DNA of 64,000 bases from Leptothrix discophora (GCF_030705305.1 NZ_JAUZEE010000002.1:276374-340373), one strand, 5' to 3'. Shown: positions 23,534 through 33,522, counted from the stretch's first letter. The notes: generated by a model not told the origin, from the letters alone. Made by a program: numbers and translations.

Positions 23534-25225
23534 TCAATCCAGTTTCTGGATGCGGTCCAGCCGGCCGGGCTGGACGCGGTCGTTGCCGCGGAACCAGACC
23601 TCGATCGCGTCAAGGTCCATCAGGCCGGTGCGGCGATCCTCGCCCTGTGCCAGCACGGTGAAGCCGTCGCCGCCGGCGGCCAGGAAGCTGTTGACGGTGA
23701 CGCGGTAGCGCCGTTGCGGCTCGATCGGCTCGCCGTGCAGCCGCAGGCTGCCGGGCACCACGCGCTGGCCGACCGGCGCGCTGGCGCGCCACTGGTAGCT
23801 CAGGCCGCGCGAGACCTGCAGCATGCGCGGCTTGGGCTGGTTGAGCCACTGCTGCTCCAGCACCTGGGCCAGCTGCGCGCCGCTCAGGCTCAGCGTGACG
23901 AGGTTGTTGTAGAAGGGCTGGACCGCGAAGACGTCCTCGTAGCGCACCTGGCCGTCGTCGCCCGGCTTCAGGTCGGCGCGCAGGCCGCCGGGGTTCATCA
24001 GCGCGATCTGGGCGCCGCCGCTGGACGGGTGTTCGGTCGCCCTGAGCTGCGAGTCGGCGACGACCTGGCCCAGCGTCGATTCGCCGGCGGGGCTCTCGTC
24101 GCGCGTCAGCGGCGCGCTGAGGCGCCCGACGATGCGGCGCGCCAGCGGCGCGGCCAGCGGCTCCCAGGTGGCGATCAGGCGGGTCTGCGCGGCCTCGCGG
24201 GCGAACTGGTCGTGGCGCACGACGACGTTGGCGGCACGCGCCTCGACCACGTCGCGGCTGCGCCGGTCGATCGTCAGGTCGATCTCGCTGAGCACCGTGC
24301 CGTACTTGTCGGCACTGGTCACCAGCCGGCCGGCGATGCGGCAGTTGTAGGCCCGGTGGGTGTGGCCGCTGACGACCACGTCGACGGCCGCATCGAAGCC
24401 CTCGACGATCTTCACGATGGGGCCGGAGATCGACGGACATTCGTCCGGTCCGCCGCTCGGGAAGCCGCCCTCGTGGATCAGCACCACGATGGCCTCGACG
24501 CCCTGGCCGCGCAGCCCGGGCACCAGCGCGTTGACGGTGGCGACCTCGTCGCGGAATTCCAGCCCGGCCACGCCGCTGGGCGTGACGATGCCCGGCGTGT
24601 CCTTGAGCGTCAGGCCGATGAAGGCCACCGGGATGCCCTCGAAGCGCTTGATGACGTAGGGCGGCAGCAGCGGCCGGCCGGTGGCGGTGTCGATCGTGCT
24701 GGCGGCCAGGTACTGGAACCTCGCGCCGCCCCAGGACGCGTTCGGGCCGCGGCAGCCGTCCTTCGGGTGGCAGCCGCCCTGCTGCTGGCGCAGCAGCTCG
24801 GCGCGGCCCTGGTCGAACTCGTGGTTGCCGACCGCGCTCGCCTCCAGGCCCATCAGGCCCAGCGCCTCGATCGTCGGCTCGTCGTGGAACAGCGCCGACA
24901 GCAGCGGGCTGGCGCCGACCAGGTCACCGGCCGCGACGAAGACATGGTTCGGGTTTTTCGCCCGTGCCGCCTGCACCGCGCTGGCCAGGTATTCCGCGCC
25001 GCCGGCCGGCACCGCAACGGTCTTGCCCGGATCGGCCGGATCGGCCAGGCGGATGCCGCCCAGCGGGGGCTTCAGGTTGCCGTGGAAGTCGTTGATCGCG
25101 ATCACCTTGACCCGCACCGGCGGCGGCGGCGTGCTCGCGCAACCGGTCACCAGGGCGGCCAGCAGCAGGACGGACGAGGCCACGCGGAGCGCGGCAGCGG
25201 CACGGTTCGGGCGGGGTGCGTTCAT
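23534..25225 (-). CDS. 5'-nucleotidase/2',3'-cyclic phosphodiesterase-family lipoprotein
   Basis: 563 residues. A lipobox (LVTGC, Cys near 29) marks a lipid-anchored exported protein. The N-terminal metallophosphatase domain shows INDFHGNLKP near 46, AAGDLVGASP near 100, GNHEFDQG near 133 and SGHTHRAYNC near 300, all metal-site residues. The C-terminal domain (about 370-560) has NPGGLRADL and the FYNNLVTLSLSGAQL block of 5'-nucleotidases. It should hydrolyse nucleotides in the periplasm for phosphate or nucleoside recovery. It is divergent from the nitronate monooxygenase gene, 130 bp away. Confidence 0.93.
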   Translation of the reverse strand: MNAPRPNRAAAALRVASSVLLLAALVTGCASTPPPPVRVKVIAINDFHGNLKPPLGGIRLADPADPGKTVAVPAGGAEYLASAVQAARAKNPNHVFVAAGDLVGASPLLSALFHDEPTIEALGLMGLEASAVGNHEFDQGRAELLRQQQGGCHPKDGCRGPNASWGGARFQYLAASTIDTATGRPLLPPYVIKRFEGIPVAFIGLTLKDTPGIVTPSGVAGLEFRDEVATVNALVPGLRGQGVEAIVVLIHEGGFPSGGPDECPSISGPIVKIVEGFDAAVDVVVSGHTHRAYNCRIAGRLVTSADKYGTVLSEIDLTIDRRSRDVVEARAANVVVRHDQFAREAAQTRLIATWEPLAAPLARRIVGRLSAPLTRDESPAGESTLGQVVADSQLRATEHPSSGGAQIALMNPGGLRADLKPGDDGQVRYEDVFAVQPFYNNLVTLSLSGAQLAQVLEQQWLNQPKPRMLQVSRGLSYQWRASAPVGQRVVPGSLRLHGEPIEPQRRYRVTVNSFLAAGGDGFTVLAQGEDRRTGLMDLDAIEVWFRGNDRVQPGRLDRIQKLD

Positions 25226-25355
25226 GGGTGGCAAGTATCGGCGCGGCATCGCGCGGGAAGGCCGCTGGACAGCGGCGACGCAACACCCGCCTGACCTGCC
25301 GCCGGCCCGTGCGGGCAAACTGTCGCGTCTCGATGCTTGTTCGGAAGTCGACGAC

Positions 25356-26492
25356 ATGAACCGATGGACCCGCCTGGCCGGCACGCGCCTGCCGCTGATC
25401 CAGGCCCCGATGGCCGGCGTGCAGGACCACCGCCTGGCGGCGGCGGCCGGTGCGGCCGGCGCGCTGGCCTCGCTGCCCGTCGCGATGCTCACGCCCGAGG
25501 CCCTGCGCGACCAATTCGAGGCCCTGCGTGCGGTCCATGACGGGCCGGTCAACCTCAACTTCTTCTGCCACGTGCCGCCGCAGCCCGACCCGGCCCGGGA
25601 GGCCGGCTGGCGCGCCGCGCTGGCGCCCTTCCATGCCGAATGGGGCATCGACCCGGCCACGATCCCGTCCGGTCCGGGCCGCACGCCCTTCGACGCCCCG
25701 ATGGCCGCGCTGCTGGCCGAGCTGCGGCCGGAGGTCGTCAGCTTCCACTTCGGCCTGCCCGAACAGGCCCTGCTGGACGCGGTGCGCGCGACCGGCGCGC
25801 GGGTCATCGCCTCGGCCACCACCTGCGACGAGGCGGTCTGGCTGGCGCGCCAGGGCGTCGACGCCGTGATCGCCCAGGGCCTGGAGGCCGGCGGCCACCG
25901 CGGCACCTTCCTGCCCGAGGGCATCGACCTGTTCCGCGCCGACATCGCCCAGGTGCGCGCCATGCCCTTCGACCCGCTGGCCGCGATGCCAGCCCAGCCC
26001 GGCCTGTTCGCGCTGCTGCCGCAGGTGGTGCGTGCGGTGCCGGTGCCGGTGATCGCCGCCGGCGGCATCGCCGATGCGGCCGGCGTGCGTGCGGCCTTCG
26101 CCCTGGGCGCCTCGGCGGTCCAGGTCGGCACCGCCTTCCTGTGCTGCGACGAGGCGCGGACCTCCGACCTGCACCGCGCCGCACTGCGCGGCAGCGCGGC
26201 CGACCGCACGGCGCTGACCAACGTCTACACCGGCCGCCCGGCGCGTGGCCTGGTGACCCGCCTGATGCGCGAACGCGGCCTGCTGGACCCGCTCGCGCCG
26301 GCCTTCCCGCTGGCGGGCGCTGCACTGGCGCCGCTGCGTGCGGCGGCCGAGGCGGTCGGCTGTGCCGACTTCAGCCCGCTCTGGTCCGGCCAGAACGCGA
26401 GCGGCTGCCGGGCCGTGCCGGCCGCCGAGGTGGTGCGCTCGCTGTTCGACGGCGTGGCCTGGCAGGACGCCCCGGCCGGGGATTCGGCATGA
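25356..26492 (+). CDS. Nitronate monooxygenase-family flavoenzyme
   Basis: 378 residues. A TIM-barrel FMN enzyme: RLPLIQAPMAGVQD near 12, VNLNFFCHVPP near 66, VSFHFGLP near 128, GLEAGGHRGTF near 176 with the conserved His, and AAGGIADAAGVRAAFALGAS near 230. The family oxidises alkyl nitronates such as propionate 3-nitronate. Its stop overlaps the FAD-oxidase start (ATGA), so the pair is co-translated. The actual substrate is unproven. Confidence 0.88.
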   Translation: MNRWTRLAGTRLPLIQAPMAGVQDHRLAAAAGAAGALASLPVAMLTPEALRDQFEALRAVHDGPVNLNFFCHVPPQPDPAREAGWRAALAPFHAEWGIDPATIPSGPGRTPFDAPMAALLAELRPEVVSFHFGLPEQALLDAVRATGARVIASATTCDEAVWLARQGVDAVIAQGLEAGGHRGTFLPEGIDLFRADIAQVRAMPFDPLAAMPAQPGLFALLPQVVRAVPVPVIAAGGIADAAGVRAAFALGASAVQVGTAFLCCDEARTSDLHRAALRGSAADRTALTNVYTGRPARGLVTRLMRERGLLDPLAPAFPLAGAALAPLRAAAEAVGCADFSPLWSGQNASGCRAVPAAEVVRSLFDGVAWQDAPAGDSA

Positions 26493-27910
26493 ACGACCTG
26501 TCGTCGCTGCGCGCGGTCTACGACGGCCGCCTGCTGACCGAGCCGGCCGACATGGCGCCCTTCCTGACCGACTGGCGCGGCAAGTGGACCGGCCGCGCCT
26601 GGGCGGTCGCCCAGCCCGACACGGCCGGGCAGGTCGCGGCGATCGTGCGCTGGTGCCATGCCCGCCGCATCCCGGTCGTGCCGCAGGGTGGCAACACCGG
26701 CCTGTCCGGCGGCGCGACGCCAGACGACAGCGGCGCGGCGCTGCTGCTGTCGCTGCGCCGGCTGCGGCGGGTGCGCGAGGTCGATCCGCTCAACAACACC
26801 ATGACGCTCGAAGCCGGCCTGACCCTGCTGGAGGCCCGCCAGGTGGCGCAATCGGCCGGCCGGCTGTTCCCGCTCAGCCTGGCCGCCGAGGGCAGCTGCA
26901 CCATCGGCGGCAACCTCGCCACCAACGCCGGCGGCGTGCAGGTGCTGCGGCATGGCAACGCGCGCGAGCTGTGCCTGGGGCTGGAGGTCGTCACGGCCGA
27001 GGGCGAGCTCTGGTCCGGCCTGCGCGGGCTGCGCAAGGACAACACCGGCTACGACCTGCGCGACCTCTACATCGGCAGCGAGGGCACGCTCGGCGTCATC
27101 ACCGCCGCCGTGCTCAAGCTGGTGCCGCCGCCGGCCGCGCAGGTGGCGGCCTTCGTCGCGGTGGCCAGCCCGGCCGACGCGGTCGAGCTGCTGCAGCGGG
27201 CCCAGGCCGCGCTCGGCCCGCGGCTGACCGCCTGCGAGCTGGTCAGCGACGTCTGCCTCGGCCTGGTCGAACGCCACATGCCGGCCTGCCGCTCGCCGCT
27301 GGCGCGGCGTTCGCCGTGGTACGTGCTGATCGAGCTCAGCGAGCCGCGCGACGAGGCTGCCGCGCTGGCCGCGCTGGCGTCGCTGCTGGGCGACGCGCTG
27401 GAAGCCGGCCGGGTGCAGGACGCGGCCGTGTCGAGCTCGCTGGCGCAGTTCAAGGCCCTGTGGGCCTTGCGCGAGAACGTCTCCGAGGCCCAGGGTGCCG
27501 AGGGCCGCACCATCAAGCACGACATCGCGTTGCCGATCTCGCGCCTGGCCGACTTCATCACCCGCACCGATGCCGCCATCGCCGCGCGCTGGCCCGGCCT
27601 GCGCCTGGTCACCTTCGGCCACCTGGGCGACGGCAACCTGCACTACAACGTCTCGCCACCCGCCGACCGCTGCGGCCCGGCCGGTTCCGCCGACGCGGCC
27701 TGGTTCCTGTCCCACGAGGCCGACCTGAACCGCCTGGTCCACGACGCCGTCGCCGCGCTGGGCGGCTCCATCTCCGCCGAACACGGCCTGGGCGTGCTGC
27801 GGCGCGACGAGGCGGCGCGCTACAAGAGCCCGGTCGAACGGGCGTTGCAGGCTGCCCTCAAGCAGGCGCTGGACCCTTCCGGGATCATGAATCCCGGCAA
27901 GGTGATGTGA
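26489..27910 (+). CDS. FAD-linked oxidase, D-2-hydroxy-acid dehydrogenase type
   Basis: 473 residues, starting in a 4-bp overlap with the gene before. An N-terminal FAD-binding domain (VVPQGGNTGLSGGATPD near 60, then TIGGNLATNAGG near 130 and YIGSEGTLG near 190) and a C-terminal FAD-oxidase domain (GHLGDGNLHYNV near 373, AEHGLG near 430, GIMNPGKV at the end). The family includes D-lactate, glycolate and D-2-hydroxyglutarate dehydrogenases, passing electrons to a quinone or flavoprotein. No iron-sulfur partner gene is adjacent. The specific substrate is not decidable here. Confidence 0.9.
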   Translation: MNDLSSLRAVYDGRLLTEPADMAPFLTDWRGKWTGRAWAVAQPDTAGQVAAIVRWCHARRIPVVPQGGNTGLSGGATPDDSGAALLLSLRRLRRVREVDPLNNTMTLEAGLTLLEARQVAQSAGRLFPLSLAAEGSCTIGGNLATNAGGVQVLRHGNARELCLGLEVVTAEGELWSGLRGLRKDNTGYDLRDLYIGSEGTLGVITAAVLKLVPPPAAQVAAFVAVASPADAVELLQRAQAALGPRLTACELVSDVCLGLVERHMPACRSPLARRSPWYVLIELSEPRDEAAALAALASLLGDALEAGRVQDAAVSSSLAQFKALWALRENVSEAQGAEGRTIKHDIALPISRLADFITRTDAAIAARWPGLRLVTFGHLGDGNLHYNVSPPADRCGPAGSADAAWFLSHEADLNRLVHDAVAALGGSISAEHGLGVLRRDEAARYKSPVERALQAALKQALDPSGIMNPGKVM

Positions 27911-27952
27911 GCCCCTCGCCCGGCGGGTACGCCGGTCGATCCCCCTGGGGAT

Positions 27953-27982
27953 GCGGGCCGGCTTGGGGCGGCCCGGCGCTCG
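27953..27982. repeat. 30-bp dispersed palindromic repeat, copy 2
   Basis: Identical over 30 bases to 9454-9483. It lies in the 139-bp gap after the FAD-oxidase gene and before the radical SAM gene, again directly downstream of a coding region, in the same orientation. Confidence 0.65.
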
Positions 27983-28049
27983 GCCCGAAAGCCCTCGTGA
28001 TGCCTGGGGTGCCGGACAATCCGGGCGCTCCTTCCTGCCTCCGCCCCGC

Positions 28050-30011
28050 ATGCCCCTGCCCACCACCCTCAGCCCCACGCCGCGCATCCTGAGCGTCATC
28101 GCGCCGATGACGCAGCTCAACACGCCCTATCCGTCGAGCGCCTACCTGACCGGCTTCCTGCGTTCACGCGGACACCAGGCCGTGCAGGAGGACCTGGCGC
28201 TGGCGCTGGCGTTGCGGCTGCTGTCGCGCGAGGGGCTGGGTGCCGTGCGGGAGCGCATCCTGGCGATGCCGGACGGGCAGCGCGGGCCGCTGGCGCAGGG
28301 CTTCCTGGACGAGGCCGGGCGCTACCTCGCGACCATCGGTCCGGCCATCGCCTTCCTGCAGGGCCGCGACAGCACCATCGCCCACCGCATCGTCAGCCGG
28401 GCCTTCCTGCCCGAGGGGCCGCGCTTCGCCAGCCTCGATGCCTACGAGGATCCCGACGATCCGGACGGCGGCGACCCGCTCGCCTGGGCCTTCGGTGCGC
28501 TCGGTCAGCAGGACCGCGCGCGGCACCTCGCGACGCTCTACCTCAACGACCTGGCCGACGTGGTGCGCGAGGCCATCGACCCGCGCTTCGAGTTCGTCCG
28601 CTATGCCGAGAGCCTGGCGATGAGCCAGCCGACCTTCGACCCGCTGGCGCAGGCCCTGGCCGCACCGCCGACGCTGGTCGACGAGCTGCTGCACGGCCTG
28701 ACGATGGACGCCTTCGCGCGCCACCGGCCCGAGGTCGTGCTGGTCTCGGTGCCCTTCCCGGGCGCGGTCTACGCGGCCTTCCGGATCGCGCAGGCGATCA
28801 AGGCCCACGCGCCGGCCACCGTCATCGTGCTGGGCGGCGGCTACGTCAACACCGAGCTGCGCACGCTCGACGACGCCCGCGTGTTCGACTGCTTCGATGC
28901 CGTCACGCTCGACGGCGGCGAGCGCCCGCTGCTGGCGCTGCTGGAGCACCTGTGCGGCCGGCGCGGACCGAGCCGGCTGGTGCGGACCTTCGTGCGCGAT
29001 CTGCCCGATGCCGATCACCCGGAAGGCCGCGTGCGGCTGGTCAACTTCGTCGAACCGGACATCCCCTTCGAGCAGGTCGGCACGCCGACCTGGGACGGCC
29101 TGCCGACCGACCGCTACCTGTCGCTGCTGGACATGCTCAACCCCATGCACCGGCTGTGGAGCGACGGGCGCTGGAACAAGCTCACCGTCGCGCACGGCTG
29201 CTACTGGAAGAAGTGCAGCTTCTGCGACGTCGGGCTGGATTACATCGGCCGCTACGACGCGGCCGGCGCCGAGGTGCTGGTCGACCGCATCGAGGCGATC
29301 GTGGCCGAGACCGGCCAGACCGGCTTCCACTTCGTCGACGAGGCCGCGCCGCCGAAGTCGCTCAAGGCCCTGGCCGCCGAGCTGCAGCGTCGCGGCACGG
29401 CCATCAGCTGGTGGGGCAACGTGCGCTTCGAGAAGAGCTACAGCCGCGAGCTGTGCGAGCAGCTCGCCGACAGCGGCTGCATCGCCATCTCGGGCGGGCT
29501 GGAGGTCGCCTCGGACCGGCTGCTGGCGCTGATGAAGAAGGGCGTCTCGGTCGACCAGGTCGCGCGCGTCACGCGGGCCTTCACCGAGGCCGGCATCCTG
29601 GTCCATGCCTACCTGATGTACGGCTTCCCGACCCAGACCGTGCAGGACACCGTCGACGCGCTGGAATACGTGCGCCAGCTGTTCGCCGAGGGCTGCATCC
29701 AGTCGGGCTACTTCCACCGCTTCGCCTGCACCGTGCACTCGCCGGTCGGCCTCGACCCGGCGGCCTACGGCGTCACGCTGCGGCCGCTGCCCGAGCCGCC
29801 ACCGGGGCGCGTCTTCGCCCGCAACGACATCGGCTTCGACGACCCGACCGGCGTCGACCACGACGCCCTCGGCATCGGCCTGCGCAAGGCGCTCTACAAC
29901 TACATGCACGGCATCGGCCTGGAAGAGGACGTGCGCCAGTGGTTCGACTTCCACGTCCCCAAGACCCGCATCAACCGCCAGCGCATCGCCCGGGCGCTGG
30001 CCGAGGGTTGA
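28050..30011 (+). CDS. B12-binding-domain radical SAM protein
   Basis: 653 residues from ATG 28050; the longer frame runs through the intergenic repeat. The N-terminal half ends in a cobalamin-binding-like Rossmann domain (VVLVSVPFPGAVYAAF near 230, VIVLGGGYVNTEL near 258). The radical SAM domain starts near 375. Its cluster motif is GCYWKKCSFCD, i.e. C-x4-C-x2-C rather than the usual C-x3-C-x2-C. SGGLEVASDRLL and AYLMYGFPTQT follow, as in related enzymes. It probably carries out a radical methylation or rearrangement on an unknown substrate. No neighbouring pathway gene identifies it. Confidence 0.85.
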   Translation: MPLPTTLSPTPRILSVIAPMTQLNTPYPSSAYLTGFLRSRGHQAVQEDLALALALRLLSREGLGAVRERILAMPDGQRGPLAQGFLDEAGRYLATIGPAIAFLQGRDSTIAHRIVSRAFLPEGPRFASLDAYEDPDDPDGGDPLAWAFGALGQQDRARHLATLYLNDLADVVREAIDPRFEFVRYAESLAMSQPTFDPLAQALAAPPTLVDELLHGLTMDAFARHRPEVVLVSVPFPGAVYAAFRIAQAIKAHAPATVIVLGGGYVNTELRTLDDARVFDCFDAVTLDGGERPLLALLEHLCGRRGPSRLVRTFVRDLPDADHPEGRVRLVNFVEPDIPFEQVGTPTWDGLPTDRYLSLLDMLNPMHRLWSDGRWNKLTVAHGCYWKKCSFCDVGLDYIGRYDAAGAEVLVDRIEAIVAETGQTGFHFVDEAAPPKSLKALAAELQRRGTAISWWGNVRFEKSYSRELCEQLADSGCIAISGGLEVASDRLLALMKKGVSVDQVARVTRAFTEAGILVHAYLMYGFPTQTVQDTVDALEYVRQLFAEGCIQSGYFHRFACTVHSPVGLDPAAYGVTLRPLPEPPPGRVFARNDIGFDDPTGVDHDALGIGLRKALYNYMHGIGLEEDVRQWFDFHVPKTRINRQRIARALAEG

Positions 30012-30067
30012 CCGGGCGGCTGCCCCACCCCTGTGGCGCCCCGGCCTCAGCCGTGATGGAAGGCGCA

Positions 30068-30104
30068 GATTCTGCTTGGGTTGTAACCCTGAATCGGCAG
30101 AATC
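30068..30104. promoter_or_regulatory. Inverted repeat in the mscS leader
   Basis: GATTCTGC (30068-30075) is mirrored by GCAGAATC (30097-30104) with a 21-nt loop, and flanking GCGC bases extend the pairing with one bulge. It lies 53 bp before the MscS start. Operator or leader hairpin; function unknown. Confidence 0.35.
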
Positions 30105-30156
30105 GCGCGCCGAGCGCCGGCACCTGCCGGTGCCGTCCACACCGGAGGGAACCGAG

Positions 30157-30969
30157 ATGAACATGCAGGCCATCGAGAGCTTTCTCAGCACCACGCTGAC
30201 CGAACTCGCCATCAAGATCGCCGCGGCGATCGCGTTCTGGATCATCGGCCGCTGGCTGATCGGCAAGGTGGTGTCGGTGATGCAGGCGGCGATGAACCGC
30301 AGCGCCGTCGATCCGACGCTGACCAAGTACCTGGGCTCGATCGTCGCCATCGCGCTGAACATCACCCTGGTGCTGGGCATCCTGGGCTATTTCGGCATCC
30401 AGACGACCTCGTTCGCGGCGATGCTGGCGGGTGCCGGCGTGGCGATCGGCGCGGCCTGGAGCGGCATGCTCGGCAACTTCGCGGCCGGCGCCTTCATGCT
30501 GGTGCTGCGGCCGTTCAAGGTCGGCGACTTCGTCCAGATCGGCGGCACGGTGGGCACGATCCACGAGCTGGGCCTGTTCGGCACGGCCATCATCACGCCC
30601 GATAACGTGCTGACCCTGATCGGCAACACCAAGATCTTTGCCGAGAACATCGTCAACTACTCGGCCCGCCCGGTGCGCCGCGTCGAGCGCACCGCCCAGC
30701 TGGCCGGCAGCGTCGATCCGCTCGACGCCATCGCCCGCTTCAAGGCGGCGGTCGCGCAGATCCCGAACGTCGCCACCAGCCCGGCGCCGGAGGTGAACCT
30801 GCTGGACATCAACCTGGTCGGCTGCGTCATCTCGGTGCGCCCGTACTGCCACACCGACCACTACTGGCAGGTCTATTTCGACACCAACGAGACGATGGTG
30901 CGGGTCTGCCAGGAAGCCGGCTGGCCCGCGCCGACGCCGGCCCAGATCGTCCGGACCGTCGCGGCCTGA
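30157..30969 (+). CDS. mscS: Small-conductance mechanosensitive channel (MscS family)
   Basis: 270 residues from ATG 30157 with GGAGGG 7 nt upstream. Three N-terminal helices (about 15-35, 60-80 and 85-115) lead to the pore helix ([20 protein letters not shown]) and then the MscS beta domain, [29 protein letters not shown] and a C-terminal alpha/beta domain. It forms a heptameric inner-membrane pore that opens on hypo-osmotic shock. Length matches MscS itself. It is convergent with the chemoreceptor gene, 34 bp apart. Confidence 0.93.
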   Translation: MNMQAIESFLSTTLTELAIKIAAAIAFWIIGRWLIGKVVSVMQAAMNRSAVDPTLTKYLGSIVAIALNITLVLGILGYFGIQTTSFAAMLAGAGVAIGAAWSGMLGNFAAGAFMLVLRPFKVGDFVQIGGTVGTIHELGLFGTAIITPDNVLTLIGNTKIFAENIVNYSARPVRRVERTAQLAGSVDPLDAIARFKAAVAQIPNVATSPAPEVNLLDINLVGCVISVRPYCHTDHYWQVYFDTNETMVRVCQEAGWPAPTPAQIVRTVAA

Positions 30970-31003
30970 ACGAGCGCGGCGGCTCGGCCGCTGCGTGCAG
31001 GGC

Positions 31004-32452
31004 TCAGGACGCGACGCCGAAGCCGTCCAGCACCTTCGACAGCCGACCGGCCTGCTCGCTCAGGCTGGCGGCGGCGGCGGCCGACTGCTCCACCAGCGCG
31101 GCGTTCTGCTGGGTCATGCGGTCGAGCTGCTCGACCGCGTCGTTGACCCGGGCGATGCCGCCGGACTGCTCGTCCGACACGCTGCTGATCTCGGCCAGCG
31201 TGTCCGAGACGCGCTGCACCGACTGCACGATCTCCTGCATGGTCGAACCGGCCCGCTGGACCAGCACCGCGCCGGCCTCGACCTGCGTCATCGAGCCGCC
31301 GATCAGCGACTTGATCTCGCGCGCCGCCTCGGCCGATCGACCGGCCAGGCTGCGCACCTCGCTGGCGACGACCGCGAAGCCGCGGCCCTGCTCGCCGGCA
31401 CGGGCGGCCTCGACGGCGGCGTTGAGCGCCAGGATGTTGGTCTGGAAGGCGATGCCGTCGATCACGCCGATGATGTCGCCGATCTTGCGCGAGCTGGCCT
31501 CGATGCGCGACATGGTGCCGACCACCTCCGAGACCTCGGCGCCACCGCGATGGGCGACCACGGCCGCGCTGCCGGCCAGCTCGTTGGCCCGTCGGGCCGA
31601 CTGGGCCGACTGCTGCGCCGAGCCGGTGATGTCGGCCATCGACGAGGCCGCCTGCTGCAGGCTGGAGGCGGTCTCCTCGGTCCGGTTGGACAGGTCGATG
31701 CTGCCTTGCGCGATCTCGTGGCTGGCCTGGTCGACATGGCCGACCGACTGCTGCAGCGCCTGCACCGCCTCGCGGACCTGGACCAGCGCCCCGCGCAGCG
31801 CCGCGCCGGCGGGGGTGCGGGCCTCGGCGCTGGCGCTGCTCAGGTCGATGCGGGCGTGGCCGTGGGTGCGGTCGCCCTGCAGGCGCTCGACCATCCCCGC
31901 GAGTTCCAGGCCCTGGCGGGTCTGCTCGCGCATGGTCATCGCGAAGGTGACCTCCAGCGCCGTCTGCAGCACCACGTAGGTGGCATGCAGGAAGACCGCC
32001 GGCAGGCTGGGCGAGGTGATGCAGTAGACCTCCAGCCCGGCCGCCTGCAGGCGGTCGAAGCCGACGTGATGGACCGCGAACAGCCCGGCGGTGAAGACGA
32101 TCGGCCGCCAGTCCTGGTAGACCAGCAGCAGCGCGAGCAGCGCGAAGACGCCGAAGTGGAACTCGCTCGTGCCGCGTCCCAGCTGGATGTGCAGCGCCAC
32201 CGAGGCCGCCAGCGTGGCCGACAGCACCAGCCGCGACAGCAGCGTGCCGCGCGCCATGCCGACCGCCGCGCCACCCAGGGCCAGCAGCAGCGCCGAGCCG
32301 ATCAGCGCCAGGCCCATGCCGCCGTAGTGGCTGGCGATGGCCACCGCGGCCGCTGCGCTGGCGGCCAGCGTCGCCAGCAGGATGACGTCGGCACGGTCGC
32401 CAACGCTGTTGCGCACCGAAGGGCTCGGGCGGGAAAGGGATCGGGATGGCAC
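31004..32452 (-). CDS. Methyl-accepting chemotaxis protein with a polytopic membrane domain
   Basis: 482 residues from GTG 32452, chosen because GGAG lies 6 nt upstream; the open frame extends further without a better start. Residues 20-180 form about six membrane helices with no sizeable periplasmic domain, so it may sense membrane or energy state. The rest is the signalling domain with the hairpin tip [20 protein letters not shown] near 330. No HAMP domain is obvious. It stands apart from the che operon by 1.1 kb and on the opposite strand, but probably uses the same CheA/CheW. Confidence 0.88.
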   Translation of the reverse strand: MPSRSLSRPSPSVRNSVGDRADVILLATLAASAAAAVAIASHYGGMGLALIGSALLLALGGAAVGMARGTLLSRLVLSATLAASVALHIQLGRGTSEFHFGVFALLALLLVYQDWRPIVFTAGLFAVHHVGFDRLQAAGLEVYCITSPSLPAVFLHATYVVLQTALEVTFAMTMREQTRQGLELAGMVERLQGDRTHGHARIDLSSASAEARTPAGAALRGALVQVREAVQALQQSVGHVDQASHEIAQGSIDLSNRTEETASSLQQAASSMADITGSAQQSAQSARRANELAGSAAVVAHRGGAEVSEVVGTMSRIEASSRKIGDIIGVIDGIAFQTNILALNAAVEAARAGEQGRGFAVVASEVRSLAGRSAEAAREIKSLIGGSMTQVEAGAVLVQRAGSTMQEIVQSVQRVSDTLAEISSVSDEQSGGIARVNDAVEQLDRMTQQNAALVEQSAAAAASLSEQAGRLSKVLDGFGVAS

Positions 32453-32767
32453 AGGGGACTCCGGGGACAGCAGGAATCCATGCAGTCTGGGGTCCGCACC
32501 TGGGCATCCAAGGGCGGAACAGGGGCGGCGCAGTCGGGCTCTTCGTTTTCCTTGATGGGCGTGCGGCCGCCGATGCCGGGTGCCGGCGGGCCCGCCGGCC
32601 CGACCCACCCGGCCCCGGCACCGTTCGCCGCGATTGAACGCAAGGCTCAAAACCATCGGGCCTGCGTGGCGCCCGTCCTTCCCACAATGCAGGTGTCCGC
32701 TGCGACGGTGCCCTTCGGGCGTGCGCGCCGCGGTCCCCATCCACAGTCGTCAGCGCAGGAGTCATCC
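32453..32767. other. 315-bp divergent intergenic region
   Basis: No gene is seen between the chemoreceptor and wrbA starts. The main feature is a perfect 18-bp palindrome, GCCGGCGGG-CCCGCCGGC, at 32582-32599. Both promoters should lie here, but no clear -35/-10 pair could be supported. Confidence 0.4.
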
Positions 32768-33370
32768 ATGGCCAAGGTTCTCGTTCTCTATCACAGCTTC
32801 TACGGTCACGTCGAAGCGATGGCCCATGCCGTCGCCGCCGGCGCGCGCGAGGTCGCCGGTGCCCAGGTGGACGTCAAGCGCGTGCCCGAGACCGTGCCCG
32901 CCGACATCTTCGCCAAGGCCCACGGCAAGGCCGACCAGGCCGCCCCGATCGCCGAGCCGGGCGAGCTGGCGAACTACGACGCGATCATCTTCGGCACCGG
33001 CACCCGCTTCGGCAACATGACCGCCCAGATGCGCAACTTCCTGGACCAGACCGGCGGCCTGTGGGCGACCGGCGCGCTGGTCGGCAAGGTCGGCTCGGTG
33101 TTCGTCTCCAGCGCGACCCAGCACGGCGGCCAGGAAAGCACCATCCTGACCTTCATCCCGACCCTGCTGCACCACGGCATGGTCTACGTCGGCCTGCCCT
33201 ATGCCGAACAGCGCCAGACCGGCCTGGACGAGATCAAGGGCGGCAGCCCCTACGGCGCGTCGACCATCACCGGCAGCAACGGCGAGCGCATGCCCAGCGA
33301 GCAGGAGCTCGGCATGGCCGGCTTCCAGGGCCGCCACGTGGCGACGATCGCGACCAAGCTGTTCGGCTGA
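32768..33370 (+). CDS. wrbA: NAD(P)H:quinone oxidoreductase WrbA (flavodoxin-like)
   Basis: 200 residues; AGGAG lies 7 nt before the ATG. The FMN-binding start ([19 protein letters not shown]), the [20 protein letters not shown] loop near 78 and SATQHGGQE near 115 are typical. The enzyme reduces quinones by two electrons, protecting against oxidative stress. It has a terminator of its own and looks monocistronic. Confidence 0.95.
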   Translation: MAKVLVLYHSFYGHVEAMAHAVAAGAREVAGAQVDVKRVPETVPADIFAKAHGKADQAAPIAEPGELANYDAIIFGTGTRFGNMTAQMRNFLDQTGGLWATGALVGKVGSVFVSSATQHGGQESTILTFIPTLLHHGMVYVGLPYAEQRQTGLDEIKGGSPYGASTITGSNGERMPSEQELGMAGFQGRHVATIATKLFG

Positions 33371-33395
33371 CACGGCCAGGACGCATGTCGCATGC

Positions 33396-33419
33396 AGGCC
33401 GCCTCCGGGCGGCCTTTTT
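33396..33419 (+). terminator. Intrinsic terminator after wrbA
   Basis: AGGCCGCC (33396-33403) pairs with GGCGGCCT (33408-33415) and is followed by a T-run through 33419. It is a standard rho-independent terminator 26 bp after the wrbA stop. Confidence 0.85.
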
Positions 33420-33464
33420 CATGTCCGCCCGATCGCGTCGCCGGGCGCCAGCGGGCAAACCGGG

Positions 33465-33478
33465 TTGACCTGGATCAA
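33465..33478 (+). promoter_or_regulatory. FNR-like box before the chemotaxis operon
   Basis: TTGAC-CTGG-ATCAA matches the FNR consensus at nine of ten positions. It lies 129 bp before the first gene of the che operon. Together with the perfect box at 22313-22326 it hints that motility signalling and c-di-GMP genes share oxygen control. Confidence 0.5.
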
Positions 33479-33487
33479 GGGGGTCCC

Positions 33488-33522
33488 GATCCCGGCCCCG
33501 ATCGGCGGTCTGGGCCGGGATC
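33488..33522 (+). promoter_or_regulatory. Perfect 11-bp inverted repeat before the chemotaxis operon
   Basis: GATCCCGGCCC (33488-33498) mirrors GGGCCGGGATC (33512-33522) with a 13-nt loop, starting 9 bp after the FNR-like box. It may be an operator or a leader hairpin. There is no T-run. Confidence 0.4.
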
